From Chinchilla lanigera (Eukaryota; Chordata; Mammalia; Rodentia; Chinchillidae): a DNA stretch of 64,000 nucleotides. The DNA is taken from assembly GCF_000276665.1 (NCBI RefSeq), contig NW_004955447.1, positions 14,727,103 through 14,791,102 of the forward strand. The letters run 5' to 3'. This document shows positions 33,186 to 44,408 of the stretch, one piece after another. The notes under the pieces are model-generated. The model made no database searches, had not been told where the DNA came from, and saw nothing but the letters and a program-made list of their open reading frames with translations. Position 1 is the stretch's first letter, and the number at the start of each line of letters is the position of its first letter. Position numbers and translations under genes: made by a program.

Positions 33186-34605
33186 AAATGCAACATTTGA
33201 TGAGCAATGAGGCCCCGGAAACCCCAGCCAGTGCAGCTAGGAAGCAACTCTGCCTAGCAGAAGGCCCACCTCTAAATGGTAACAGAGGCATATAGCTTAG
33301 CTTGCCACAGAGAATAAATCCAAGACATCTTCCACTTTGGAATAGTTGTCATATTTCTGCAAAAGCCAATCTTAAATGACACTTCTCTCCAAATACTGCA
33401 CTGCCACTTTTGCAAGCCAAGGTGCAGAAAGCAGCCACACACAGATGTGTACACACGACACACGCTCACTAACACACATACATACAGAGAGTATATCCCC
33501 GTATTTGGTCTCAAATAGACAGTCAGTGCCCATAGTTGCTGGGCCTGTGATTTCATGTGATTCCTGTCAATTTAGCAGATGAGACTGGAACAGCTGCATC
33601 TTCAATACACATCATTATCTTTAAAAGATGCCCAGAGTGAACTACAATTAAATTACAGAGCTGTCAAAAAGGGTTATAATTATGGTATTTATTCACCGCA
33701 TTTACACGCCAGACATACACAAAAGGGACTGAAGGCTAAAGAAAAAGGGACAAAAGGCCCACTCCACATCACTTACCTCAGCAGGAAGTCTGGGTGAGCG
33801 AGAAAGGAAGAAACCCCTTTCTAACAACAGCACTGCTCCGTGATTCCAGAGGGACTTCCCTCCACAAGCCGGGGGTCCTGCGAGCCACCATCTGGTGGCC
33901 ACTCCTCTCTCCTTCGGTGTTGGGAAAGGAGGGCCAGCAGGGTGACCGTGCCTCTCCCGCAGCTCCAGACAAGCAAGGGAGGAGCTGGGACCGAACCCAG
34001 AGCAAGGGCAGCTCCCGCAAGCGGCTGAGCAAAGAAATCACAATCAGGCCACTCGGGCCTGCTGCTTGCTTGGCTCCCGTCTACACAAGCATATTAATTG
34101 ACCCAGCAGTTATTTATCATGCAGCTCTTTTGGGAAGCTTGGAAATCACTCTCACTTCTCCTGCTAGAATGACACAAGGTAAAAGAGAGGAAGAACAGCC
34201 CCAATGTCATTGATGTTAGCCAGTTCTGTTACTAATCAATAATGCATTCAGCACCAGCGGAAGAACGGTACCCTCAGTCACCTCCGACCTCAGCATCCGA
34301 AAGATAAACTGAAGACAGTAACGTCTGTGCAGCGAGTAAATCCCGAATACAAAAACACAGAAACGAAAACAAACCCAACGATATCACCAGCCACACTTCA
34401 ATCAAGCAATTAATACCTATTTTTCTACCTCTAGGTCTCAGACATTGTGCTAGAGACTATCAGGGATGCAGAAAGGGCCTGATTCAGACTTGTTTCTCAA
34501 GAGCTTACAGAGTAGTTGAAAATACAAGATATACAGAAAAACAAAGCAAGACAAGACAGTTTATATACACTGTGATAAATTATTAATTCAGTCATATGCA
34601 GAAGT
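33186..34605. other. Unassigned sequence, locally CpG-bearing
   Basis: About a dozen CpGs fall between 33835 and 34080. A short inverted repeat, GCCACCA/TGGTGGC with a 2-base spacer, is at 33884-33899. A 139-codon plus-strand frame (33794-34213) has no recognised domain. Confidence 0.5.
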
Positions 34606-34965
34606 ACAGTGGACTAAATGTTCGCATACTCCCAAAATTCGTATGTTGACCTCTTAACCCCCATGTAATGGTATTAGGCAGCAGGGCCTCTGGGAGGTGA
34701 TTAGGTCATGAAGGAGGGACCCCCAGGAAGGAGATTAATGCCCTTACAGAAAAGGCTGGCGAGTGCTCCCTCCCCCTTCCCTCGTGTGAAGTTACAGTAA
34801 GAAAAGGCACTTCTCTGAGGAAAGTAGTCCTCTCAGACACTGAACCTGCCAGCACCTTCGTCTTGAGCTTCTCAGCCTCCTATACTGTCCTGTGAGAAAT
34901 AAACTCCGTGTTCTAAGACACCTAATCTACACTCTTACTGTCACTGCCCATAAGGACTAAGACAA
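34606..34965 (+). mobile_element. MST/MLT-type LTR, plus strand
   Basis: 'caaaattcgtatgttgacct', 'aatggtattaggcagcaggg', 'gggaggtgattaggtcatga', 'tcagcctcctatactgtcct' and 'gagaaataaactccgtgttc' are typical, with an AATAAA signal. Same LTR pattern as 24945-25365 but in the opposite orientation. Confidence 0.8.
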
Positions 34966-36325
34966 GGTCAGACAAGGAGAAAATTACCTGGTTCTAATCT
35001 ATCAGCTTCTCACCTTTGCTTCCCTAAATGTGACCACATATAGTAGCTTTCTTCTCATCTTCAGGTTTACCTGAGTTTTCTCCTAAAAATGTTATTTCAG
35101 TGGGCCACTCAGTCTAACCTTCCTTCATACTACAAAGCTTCTCTGCCCCCCAAATCTCCAACCCTACCCCCCCCCCAATTTAAGCTGTTGCTTGGTGGTT
35201 TAAAGTGAAATGAATCTTTGGACAAAAAAGGAAACATCTTTAACCATGTGATCTACCATAAAATCTATGACTTTACCGGAGTTGTTCTCTGAATTAAGAC
35301 TAAGGAGAAAGTACGTGACACTATTTTCTTCTCTTGTGCACTGGCCAGATATCACTTATTGATCGTATCGTTCTTTTCCTGCCTACCCCACAGTCCTTCT
35401 TAACAGAGCCATGGGCAAAAAATCAACACTGATTCATGATACGGAAGCCACTTACAAGCCAGGGTTTGTCTAGCTTCCTATTAATTATGTCATACCTCAC
35501 TTAGTTGTCTGGGTTCGAACTGTGATGAGCAAAGATGAGTGTGGCAGGGACTGACAGCTGTGCCCCAGCGCCCCCTCTCCCTTTCCTCAGCAGCACTGAG
35601 CTCTGTGCCTTGTGGCTGCACCTTGCCGTCTGCTACGAAGTTCATGACTAGGTTTTGGACAGGGTATACGAGCATACTGGGATACTGGCAACTTCCAGGA
35701 TGTGTGCTTAAACAAGGACATATGCCTTCCCCTCCCCGATCCTACCGCTCAGAACACGGATATTTTGGACCAGTGGGTGAGGAACCGAAGTCCCACATGT
35801 CTGTCTGGAGTATAGCCACCATGATGACCCTGAGCTGTCTTATTTATGCTACTATTATTTTGGGTATCAGCTCTTTCTAGTCAAGTTTAATCTTAAATGG
35901 TAAATGAGCACACACTTATTACACAAACTAAGACATCTAATTATTTCATGAGAAACGAAGCAATGGGGGAAGAGTTGAAGGATGTTTCCAAATAGAAATC
36001 AAAGAAAATATTCTTCTAGTTTGCTATACATATATTTAATAGTGAGAATATTATATGCCTATGAAGTCTAGATTTATCTACATAAAAGCTAAGCAAGCAC
36101 ACATGCACACATTATATAATATCTCTGCATATACATTTTTCAATATAAAAATCTCTAAGACCATAGGTACAAGACTAAGTCATAATACTACCAAAATGTT
36201 TCAAACCATAGATCTTAAATTTTTGCCATCAGAAAACTCAGACAAACCTAAAACAAATCTAAGGATCCAAACAATAAAAAAAAATATTGTTTTCTACAAT
36301 AGATACTGGACTTTTAAAACCCTTT

Positions 36326-36327
<2 letters not shown>
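34966..36327. other. Unassigned sequence
   Basis: No gene is identified. A 113-codon plus-strand frame at 35539-35880 ends in a hydrophobic stretch (SIATMMTLSCLIYATIILGI) that could mimic a membrane segment. It has no homologue I recognise and no supporting splice or promoter signal. Confidence 0.45.

Positions 36328-36374
<47 letters not shown>
36328..36374. repeat. (CA)n microsatellite, about 22 units
   Basis: An uninterrupted AC run of about 45 bases, likely polymorphic in length. Confidence 0.97.
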
Positions 36375-36377
<3 letters not shown>

Positions 36378-37000
36378 AATATCCACATCCAGAAGGAGTT
36401 ATTGGAGATAGATTTCTGTTCCTGTCAGCCCTTTAACCCCCTATACATGGTTCTACTGTGAATTACACAAACATGCTCACACACACTCCATGCACAGAAA
36501 CAAAATATTTAAGTAAGTTCTAAAAGAGTTTAGAGAAGTTCGTGGGGCTTTAGCGATGGTCTATTTTGCATGGCAGTTTTTTGGTCCAGGGAGTTGAACC
36601 AGGGCCTGCTTTAAGGCACAGTCACCCTTCTGTCAATCTATTCCTTGGCTTTTCTGCAGTCCGGCTACAGGACTAGATGGTCAGGTAAACATCAGCAAGA
36701 CCCTTGTGCTACTTTTATATAATTCACAGTAGAACCACTTATGGGGTTTAAAGGCTGACATGAACAGAATTCTCTCTCCCATAGCTCTTTCTGGATGTGC
36801 ACATTATTTATTTTTGGTGGGTGTGGTTAAGGATGGGAATCTGATATCTTTTAATTTTTAATGCCAGATCTTTTTTTTTAAATCCTCTTAAGAATGACTT
36901 CTCTTTTTTTTTTTCTCTTGCCCCAATCCTCACCATTCCTGACTTACTCTCAAGCAAAGCTAGCCAGAAATTACAAACAACTATAAAAATTACTTTCTTC

Positions 37001-37350
37001 TGGTACTAGAGGCAGAACCCAGGGCTTTATGCATGCCAGGTTTGTGCTCTGCCACTGAGCTACACTCCCAGCCTTTTTTAAAGGTTTTATTTTGAGAAAG
37101 AGTATTGTTAAGTTGCCCTGGGTAGTCTTGAACTTGTGATCTTCCCGTCTTAGCCTCCCAGACAGCTAGAATTAGAAGTGCGTGCCACCGGGGCTGGGGA
37201 TTTAGCTCAGTGGCAAAAGCTCCTGCCTGGCAAGCGCAAGGTTGTGAGTTCAGTTCCCGGTACCAGAGAAAAACAAAAACAAAAACAAACAAACAAACAA
37301 ACAAACAAAATAATAATAATAATAGAAGTGTGTGCCACCATTGCTGGCTC
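37001..37350 (-). mobile_element. B1-dID SINE, split by an ID
   Basis: Antisense ID half (TGGTACTAGAGGCAGAACCC ... CACTGAGCTACACTCCCAGC), T-rich linker, then antisense B1 half (GAACTTGTGATCTTCCCGTC ... GCGTGCCACC). The last bases resume after the inserted ID at 37340 (ATTGCTGGCTC). Confidence 0.85.
37190..37323 (+). mobile_element. ID SINE inserted into B1-dID
   Basis: Full-length ID with a long (CAAA)n and (AAT)n tail. Its 16-bp target-site duplication is AGAAGTGCGTGCCACC at 37174-37189, and at 37324-37339 with one C-to-T change at a CpG. This gives a clear relative age: the ID is younger than the B1-dID. Confidence 0.95.
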
Positions 37351-37654
37351 AAGGCTGTAAAGGATATAATGATACACTTTGTTTTTTAATTTTATTAAAT
37401 TATTTTTTTTGTTGAAACGTGTACCACGCTAGGAGTAAGATCTAAAACCCCACCAGCCTAGAACGGAAACATACAGGAGTCTAAAGGATCTGCTTGCCTG
37501 ATACTACAGAACTCTTTCAGCCCAGCTCTGCAGATACAGCACGTAGTCTCAATAACAAGCAATTTATAATCACAGGATGAGAAACTTTAAAATAAATGAG
37601 CAAACTACCAATAAAAAGGGCAAGAATATTAGCGCAGGCTGCACATCAAGGTAT

Positions 37655-38006
37655 TTAGACTGTTGCGTGGGAAAAGGACATCCCAGCCTCGCGACCTTCC
37701 AACCTGCGAAGGACCAGCTGGGCATTCTCCAAGCTCGGCTCTGTAGTATCAGCCAGCCTGTTCCCTGCATAAGGACACCGGCCGAAGGTTCCGCTGAGGT
37801 GGCAAAATGCAGCTTGCTGCCACTCACACCAAATGCCGGCCAGGTCCGCCCGCAAAGGGCTGTGTCCACCTGCCGCAAGGGCCATCTTTTCTGACTATGC
37901 CCACGGCTGCAAGTCGCGGGCCCCAGGACTGCCTCTCCCCGGGGAACACATCTTTCCTCACTGTCAAAGGGAAGCTTCGTAGCAAGGGTTTCTAGTGGAG
38001 GTAAGT
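37655..38006 (+). promoter_or_regulatory. CpG-enriched patch ending in a consensus 5' splice site
   Basis: I count about 17 CpGs between 37663 and 37982, in sequence of roughly 55-60% G+C, far above the surroundings. GTGGAG|GTAAGTA at 37995-38007 is a near-ideal donor site. The reading frame from 37807 stops at TAG (37993-37995) just before the donor. No TATA box is seen. It could be a non-coding first exon, an enhancer, or a chance CpG cluster. The 195-codon minus-strand frame over the same DNA is not recognised. Confidence 0.35.
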
Positions 38007-39403
38007 ACCAGATGAGCTCCAAAGAAGAAGCAGGCAGACGAGTGAGTCGGGGCACCGAGTGTCCCTTCCTGGTAACAGTAGGGAGGTGAGGCTGAGAGGG
38101 ACAGAACCAGCTTCCTTCACAGGAATGCAACCTATGCAGTCCCCAAGGCCTCTGCACTTTTTTTAATGCTTTGCTTTCACTGCCTTAAATTCTTAATACC
38201 TTTTTAGAAAGATTCCCTTTCATTTTGCCCTGGAATCCATAGATGGCATGGTTGCTCCTGACATCTAGGAGGACACAGTGAAGTGCAGAGGAGTTGGGGA
38301 CGACTTGGTGCAGTCACTTCTGGGTACGCAGGTCATCAGCACACAGTTCTGGGCGGGGGAGGGCAGGGACTCGATGAGCCGGGTCTTTCACAGGAAAGGA
38401 AGACTGCAGTCAAGCTCCTGTAGCAGGGAGGTCGGGTGAGTAACTCAGATCCAACCGCTCCTCCTAGCACATGAACACATTATGCGTAGCTGAGCGAAGA
38501 CTTACTCCCCAACTACCAAACCGCACAAGCGCTCTTGCCAGACCTGTCCTGATAATGGTGTTACCAGCACAAGGAGCAGGACGGAGAAGCAAAGAGAAGC
38601 TGCTCTACTGGCTGACGTGATCACAGACACTTCTCGCTTCTGTAATAATGTGAAGTTTCGGGGTTTGATCTGCATACCCGTCTGCCCTCCCATCTCCTTC
38701 TCTCCCATTTCAGCCTCTCCACCCTGCTCTTTCATTACAATTCTTATCACAGGTGAAATAATAGCAAAGTGCATGATTACTGTGTGCATTTCCACAGACC
38801 CATTAGTTCAGCAGTCAGACAAGTGACTAGGTGATGCATGCTCTCTCAGTGAAAATACATTATCTCAAAATTTCAAAGTGATGGCATCAATGAGGCCTTG
38901 AGAGTTCGCCAGCTATTATCTCTAGCTAACGGGTCATAGGTGGTTTGTATACCATGTTTATATACACACTTACTTTCAAAGCATTTATATTCATGCTTAG
39001 GTTTAAAATATTTTATAATTAGAAACTTTCAAAAGATTTAACCTTAGTAAAAGTTATTTCTACATACTTCACAAATATCTTTTTCCATATAAACTGCTGA
39101 TAGACTAATTAGAAATTACTTCAACCAATTCTTAAAACCACTTCCTTAAGGATTTCTACTTGACAATATTTTTGATAGTCCACCTGAAATTACTGCAGCC
39201 TTTCATATTTGAAAGCCTTAAGAATGTCACTGAATTTTTTTAATTTAGAGTTGAAAAAACAGAAAATCCACAAATAAAAAATCACTCCCAATCCAATCCC
39301 TTGAAAAATTATATATAAAATAAAAAGTAAAATATACCCAACCTGTTTTACATATACATAAACAGACTGACATACAAACATATCTTTTAGAAATAGAAGG
39401 AGA
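38007..39403. other. Unassigned sequence
   Basis: No repeat or exon is recognised. A 97-codon minus-strand frame (38502-38795) and short plus-strand frames show no domain. The 3' part is AT-rich. Confidence 0.5.
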
Positions 39404-39532
39404 GGCTGGGCGTGGTGGCGCATGTCTGTAATCCCAGCACTCGGGAAGCTAAGGCAGGAGGATCATTGTGAGTTCAAGGCCAGCCTGAACTGCATACTGA
39501 GACCCTATCTCAAAAAAGAAAAGAAAAAAAAG
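39404..39532 (+). mobile_element. B1 SINE without the 29-bp duplication
   Basis: GGCTGGGCGTGGTGGCGCAT to CCTATCTCAAAAAAGAAAAG, with only one AAGGCCAGCCTGAACTGCAT unit. CpGs in the 5' part are intact, so it is relatively young. Confidence 0.93.
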
Positions 39533-39744
39533 GAGGAGAACTGTAATTTCTACTTCTTTACATAAAAGTAAACCATATACCTGTGCACTGGGCAATACAT
39601 ATACAGATACTTTACTCTCCTTCATGCCTGTATCATGACTTACTTATCCAACTTTCCCATTGCTAAAAAACAGGTTGCTTCCAATTTCTTGCCATTGCAA
39701 ATACGGCCTCACTGAAGACTCCTGTATGTGTGTTTCTAATGTTA

Positions 39745-39862
39745 TTTCTTGAGATAAGGTCTTACTATGCTGCCCAGGTTGGCCTTGAACTTCTGCTCAA
39801 GCAGTCCTCCTGCCTCAGGCTCCCAAATAGCTGAGACTACAGGTATGTGTCCCACTGGCTTT
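39745..39862 (-). mobile_element. 7SL-type SINE, antisense
   Basis: TTGAGATAAGGTCTTACTAT, GCCCAGGTTGGCCTTGAACT, CCTCAGGCTCCCAAATAGCT, GAGACTACAGGTATGTG. Single-unit, Alu-like order: either proto-B1 or the B1 half of a dimer. Confidence 0.8.
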
Positions 39863-40439
39863 GACTGTGAACATGTGCTGTTCTATATGCTCTTACTTCT
39901 ACAAAATTCTTAAGATCATTACTCTTGAACTAGAGAATAGAAATGTTAAATATTAATAAATGCTGTCAAATTAGTCTCTTAAGAGGTCGATCAATTATAC
40001 TCTCATAATGTATGAGTACTCACATTCCCAAGTCCTTTACTGCACTTAATATTATCAAAATTGTTCCAAATTTATCCTTGAAAAAAAAATGTTTTGATTC
40101 ACATCTCCTAAGCAACTTTTAAAATATATTTTGGCCATGTGTGAAATTTCTGTAAATGTATTTCTCTTCTCTCTTCACTCTTGGTTACATACCAGTGCCC
40201 CAGCTGTGCTAATGGAAATTACTGCTTCCCCATGCCTTATTTTGAGGGCCCCACACTAACCAAGGACATACCAGTTTTATTAATTATCGTTTGACTGTTT
40301 TCACACCCTTGCACACAGGAAGAGAGACAGGTGTCTATAAGCTCCGAATGAGTAATAGTTTGAAGCTTCCCAGTATAGTAGGAAGCTCTAATACAGAGAC
40401 AGTACAACGGAAAGCATTACACACCACTACATCTACAAC

Positions 40440-40660
40440 CATGAAGTTATTTCCGTTATAACCTCATGAATAACTTCATGTGTACGCACACAGCAGTCAG
40501 AATCACAGCACATCTCAAAATACTGATTATTGAATAATTTGATGTGCATACACACAGCAGTCAGAATCACAGCACATCTTTAAAAACTGAATTATTATTG
40601 AATAATTTGATGTGTATACACACAGCAGTCAGAATCACAGCACACCTCAGCACACAGGGA
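40440..40660. repeat. Three-copy minisatellite capped by a 12-bp inverted repeat
   Basis: Units begin at 40480, 40544 and 40612 (periods 64 and 68). All contain ACACAGCAGTCAGAATCACA followed by GCACA, with an AT-rich GAATAATTTGATGTG spacer between units. Immediately upstream, CATGAAGTTATT (40440-40451) pairs perfectly with AATAACTTCATG (40469-40480). The repeat is not part of a SINE or LTR I know. Confidence 0.92.
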
Positions 40661-40967
40661 GTGGCCTTTGAGAGACAGAGTCATCTATTCTCACAAGAAA
40701 CTTTAAAAACACACTCATTAGTCCATATAAAAATATCAGGATGTTTTTTAAAAGCTAAAATAAAATGTACCCTCCTAATGGCAAAAGTTTGGTTTGAATG
40801 GAGTGTTTTATGCCTCTTCTTTAAACTCTCTAAATGTTATTTTAATTTCATTTAAAAATAAATTTTAATTATAAAATTAATGATGTTTGCTTAATTGCAA
40901 GTATAATGAAAACACTATATTTTGTTACTTAAAAAGGTGAATTTTATGGTACATATGTCTCAATACA

Positions 40968-41106
40968 ACTTTTTTTTTTTAAAGAGACAGAGTTTAGCAA
41001 TGTTGCCCAGACTGGCCACCAACTAACTTCTGGGTTCAAGCAATTTTCCTGCCCCAGCCTCCTTAGTAGTTGGAATTATAGGCACATACAACTGTGCCCA
41101 GCTCTC
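40968..41106 (-). mobile_element. Ancestral 7SL monomer (FLAM/proto-B1), antisense
   Basis: T run, AAAGAGACAGAGTTTAGCAA, TGTTGCCCAGACTGGCCACC, GGGTTCAAGCAATTTTCCTG, CCCCAGCCTCCTTAGTAGTT. It keeps the Alu-left order and is well diverged. Confidence 0.8.
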
Positions 41107-41289
41107 AGGTTGTTCTTTTTTAAAGTGAATTTTAAAACCTGAAACATGACTCTATGCTATGTAGACTGGTGATATACAGGAGCTTAATTTTGCTACAAAA
41201 AATAAACTGGCTTTAATATCTATTTTTTTTAAATAAAAACAGTAAATTCTTTAGTTTTGCATCAGTTTTATATTAATAATACTAGAAGG

Positions 41290-41406
41290 GGGGCTGGGGA
41301 TTTAGCTCAGTGGCAAAGCGCCAGCCTGGCAAGCGCAAGGTCGTGAGTTCGGTTCCCGGTACTGGAGAAAAACCAAAAAAAACAAAAATAAAAATAAATA
41401 AAAATA
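41290..41406 (+). mobile_element. ID SINE, exact 15-bp TSD, young
   Basis: A nearly consensus ID with intact CpGs (AAGCGCAAGGTCGTGAGTTC, GGTTCCCGG) and an A-rich tail with AAATAA repeats. It is flanked by perfect AATAATACTAGAAGG at 41275-41289 and 41407-41421. One of the youngest elements in the window. Confidence 0.97.
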
Positions 41407-41743
41407 AATAATACTAGAAGGTAGTAAAATGTTTAAAAGCGATAGCAGAAGACTCCTTCTGGCCCCTGTATTTAGCAATGGTATCTGACGACTAATCTGG
41501 TGATTACTTCAAGTATCACTGAAATCACTGATCAGCATATTTGAAAACTTCTGGGCAGTTTTCACCCTAAGGCAATTACAGTCTGTGTGTAGTGATCTAT
41601 GTTCCCCATGTGTTTATCAGAAGTGCTACTCCTGGAGAGAGAAAGTACCATAGAGATACTCACTCATTCCTTCTCTTTCTACTCCGGCTCAGCTTCTGAG
41701 TTCTCAGCTGATGACTAATGAAGATTTCATTGTGTTAAATTGC

Positions 41744-41779
41744 TGAATTAACCTAGAAATTAAGTTCTAGGTTAATTCA
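41744..41779. repeat. Perfect 15-bp hairpin, 6-base loop
   Basis: TGAATTAACCTAGAA (41744-41758) and TTCTAGGTTAATTCA (41765-41779) are exact reverse complements around ATTAAG. The stem is too short for a canonical microRNA precursor and no T-run terminator follows. Confidence 0.97.
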
Positions 41780-42546
41780 AAAGCATCAGAGAATAAATGG
41801 ATTCCACTTATTAACAGCATAATATAATGGACAACAGCTCTCGGCTGTTCTATTAGAACTTTTTATTTGAATGCTAAGGCACAAAGAAAGGGAGAACCTG
41901 CCACAAGTATTGTATTTAGGATGTTAAAAAGGGAGCCAGAGTAATTGCCATGATCAAAGTTAAATTCTTTCACTGTAATGAGTTTGATAAAAACAGATTT
42001 CTGCATGTTTTAAAGTTTCTACTTTTTGAAAAGAAACAGAATAAAAATGGGAACAAAGAAGATTTCTTGAGTTACAGTGACCTGGTGTATGGAAAGAGAC
42101 ACTATCCTCTTCATGGGATCCTAAAAGCCAGAAGTTTAAATTAACTTTCAAAAGTGTGAAATCTATCCTTAGAAGCTGAGGAAAGAGAAAACCTCTCTCT
42201 GGAAGGAAACTTCCTGTGTTTTTGTTTGTTTTGTTCTGTTGGTTTATTTGTTTCTTTTGGGGAAGTTCTTAGGGAGTGAAGCATGAATCATGCCAATACT
42301 GGTTAAGACTTCAAATAAAGAAGAGCAGAAAGAAATGTTAGGTTCTCTCTAAGCAAGCCTGTTCCTCAAATCTACATTAACTTACTGCTCAAGTGGTGAA
42401 ATTACAAAAGTGGTGCCATTAGGGTACCAACACCATTATAGCCAAAGGTTTGCAAGCTGGAGTCAGTGGCCTGTTTTACAGAATATTTCTCACCAAATTC
42501 CAGCACTTCTTATACTTTTCCTTTCTTGGTTTGGTCCCTTAACAAG
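41780..42546. other. Unassigned sequence up to the assembly gap
   Basis: No repeat or gene is recognised. Short TTTGTTTG runs occur near 42221-42256. Confidence 0.5.
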
Positions 42547-42646
42547 NNNNNNNNNNNNNNNNNNNNNNNNNNNNNNNNNNNNNNNNNNNNNNNNNNNNNN
42601 NNNNNNNNNNNNNNNNNNNNNNNNNNNNNNNNNNNNNNNNNNNNNN
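42547..42646. other. Assembly gap, 100 N
   Basis: Exactly 100 Ns, the usual size for a gap of unknown length. Reading frames that cross it (42410-42706 and 42466-42663) are artefacts. Confidence 1.
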
Positions 42647-42776
42647 GCCAATCCCTACATTGAATGCATCTATTATGTACTGCAAACATGTACTAATAAA
42701 TTTTAAACATACAAAAATAGTCCTAAGTTCACCCAGGCTACTGAATCAAAATCTTCAAGAATGCAGCTCAGAACTC

Positions 42777-42837
42777 TGGGTTGGGTTGGGTTGGGTTGGG
42801 TTGGGTTGGGTTGGGTTGGGTTGGGTTGGGTTGGGTT
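42777..42837 (+). repeat. (TTGGG)n pentamer satellite, about 12 units
   Basis: An uninterrupted TTGGG array of about 60 bases, 130 bases past the gap. The G-strand is on plus. Each unit has a G triplet with a 2-base spacer, which satisfies the pattern for repeated G-quadruplexes. Confidence 0.98.
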
Positions 42838-44334
42838 TGGCCTACACCTCACTCAAGTGGTTGTTTTCTGTTCACCCCACCACAGCAGTGTAATCGAGAA
42901 GTGTCTCTGCAGAGACAGCCTTCTTTAATAGAGCTCTGTTGTTACATTTGTGACAAGGTATGGGACGGCTACCCTCAAAGTGCTGCTCCATCCCAGGTGT
43001 GTTAAACAGGAATGAACCAAAATACAGACAAAAACCAGGAGACTAATAAAATACCAAGTTCCCAGATGAATGAAAACCAGAGGAAAATTCCTACTAACTA
43101 CTGAGCAACTTATGACTGCTCAGACTCAGATCTGAATCACTAAAAGCAGAACAGCACCCTGCACTTAATATTTTGGTCTCATTTTGAAATGTACAGTTTT
43201 TCTATGCCAATTATTTTTCCCTTCAACTTTAAGGGCATACATCTTTTATTGCTTAACTGGTTAAAAAAATCATTTCTTTTTCCATCCTATGGCTACTAAA
43301 CCAAAATTTCTTTTTCCATCCCATGGCTACTGAAAGGATATGGCCATAGCACTAAGAGAAATGGAATTTGTGACATCCAACAGAGTATCTAGACCACAGC
43401 AAATAATAACAACTCATAGATACAGCACAAGAGCTCTTCTGTGGAAAGTTTTATGTATGTCTGCTCCTCCACAGGTACTAAGCAGTTCAGTGTTGATTTC
43501 CTATTTTCCCCTACATTTCCTCCTATTTCCGTGTTAGAAAATCTCCCCCACCTGATCCAAGGGAACAGATTAGTGGAAAAATACTACTCTACTGTGGAAG
43601 GGTGGAATGAGATCATCATGGGTCTGCTTCTTCCTTGATTTAATGCAAGAGTCAACCTCCACTGTCAGAGACCCCTGGTCACACACATTCCTTCGCGAGA
43701 AGGTGTCTGCTCCTCTCTCTGAGGTTCATGGCCAACACACTGCACAATTTCTCAAAGAAATAACAAGAAATGACAGCTTAACGATGGGAGGTGTACTGCC
43801 GCTCAATTTAATGTACATTCTTTAAATCTAAAAGTAAAATCAGGCTTATCTGGGATTCAAATAAGGGATGCTCGAGAAAATCAACTCCCTTATGTCACCA
43901 AATGACAAATAACTGTAGAACCGCCCAGAGGAACTAGATTTACAGCAAAGCAAATCTGTGATTTCTCATGGGGAAATATAAGACATATATCATCAATGGA
44001 GTAATATAATCAAGAAAAATAAAATATATTTTCAGAAACAAACTCACTCTCTACAATAAGGAAATGAAGAGAGCTAGCAGACTTTGTAACCTCCCAAGGG
44101 ATGTGGTAAAAGTGCCACTGTCTAAGTCACAGAAAATTACACTGGGGCCTGGCTTTCCGCAAATACGCTGTGACATCACAGACTGCTGGAGGATGTGTGA
44201 GGTGAGATGAGGGTGAAGAGACAGGGAAGCAAAGGTTAGTGCGAGTATTACAGAGAATGTTTTCCCTAACTCCTCTAGTCCTAATTTTGACTTCTACTTT
44301 CCTAAAGGTATTTCCTTTTTTGGTTGTTTGTTTG
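42838..44334. other. Unassigned sequence with a small tandem duplication
   Basis: A 27-base unit (ATTTCTTTTTCCATCC.ATGG) is duplicated at 43272-43298 and 43306-43332 with two mismatches. No exon is recognised. Frames of 65-74 codons have no domain. Confidence 0.5.
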
Positions 44335-44408
44335 TTTTGAGACAGGGTCTCGCTATGCAGTTCAGGCTGGCCTTGAACTCGTGGGGATCCTCCTGCCTCA
44401 GCCTCAAA
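44325..44408 (-). mobile_element. B1 SINE fragment
   Basis: GTTTTGAGACAGGGTCTCGC, TATGCAGTTCAGGCTGGCCT, TGAACTCGTGGGGATCCTCC, TGCCTCAGCCTC. Single-unit type, with the 5' end of the element missing. Confidence 0.88.

Noticed and set aside
33884..33899. GCCACCA/TGGTGGC inverted repeat as a CTCF-type or other binding site
   Set aside because: Arms of 7 bases are expected by chance in 64 kb, and the sequence does not fit the CTCF core.
35539..35880. 113-codon frame with a membrane-like C-terminus
   Set aside because: Hydrophobic stretches are common in translated non-coding DNA. No homology, splice or promoter support was found.
36530..36660. Possible antisense ID around 'gggagttgaaccagggcctg'
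   Set aside because: Only a short central match to an ID is present and both ends are missing, so I could not support it as an element.
37570..38157. 195-codon minus-strand open frame with a hydrophobic C-terminus
   Set aside because: No family resemblance, and overlapping plus-strand and minus-strand frames of similar quality exist. The better explanation is stop-codon depletion in GC-rich DNA.
40480..40660. CRISPR-like repeat-spacer array
   Set aside because: Only three units, spacers nearly identical to each other, and a mammalian context. It is a minisatellite.
3845..41406. tRNA genes at the ID elements
   Set aside because: A and B box sequences are present, but the elements have A-rich tails and target-site duplications and lack a tRNA cloverleaf. 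They are SINEs.
42410..42706. 98-codon frame across the N run
   Set aside because: It reads through 100 unknown bases and has no meaning.
42777..42837. Interstitial telomeric repeat
   Set aside because: The unit is TTGGG, not TTAGGG, and is perfectly uniform. It is a simple pentamer satellite.
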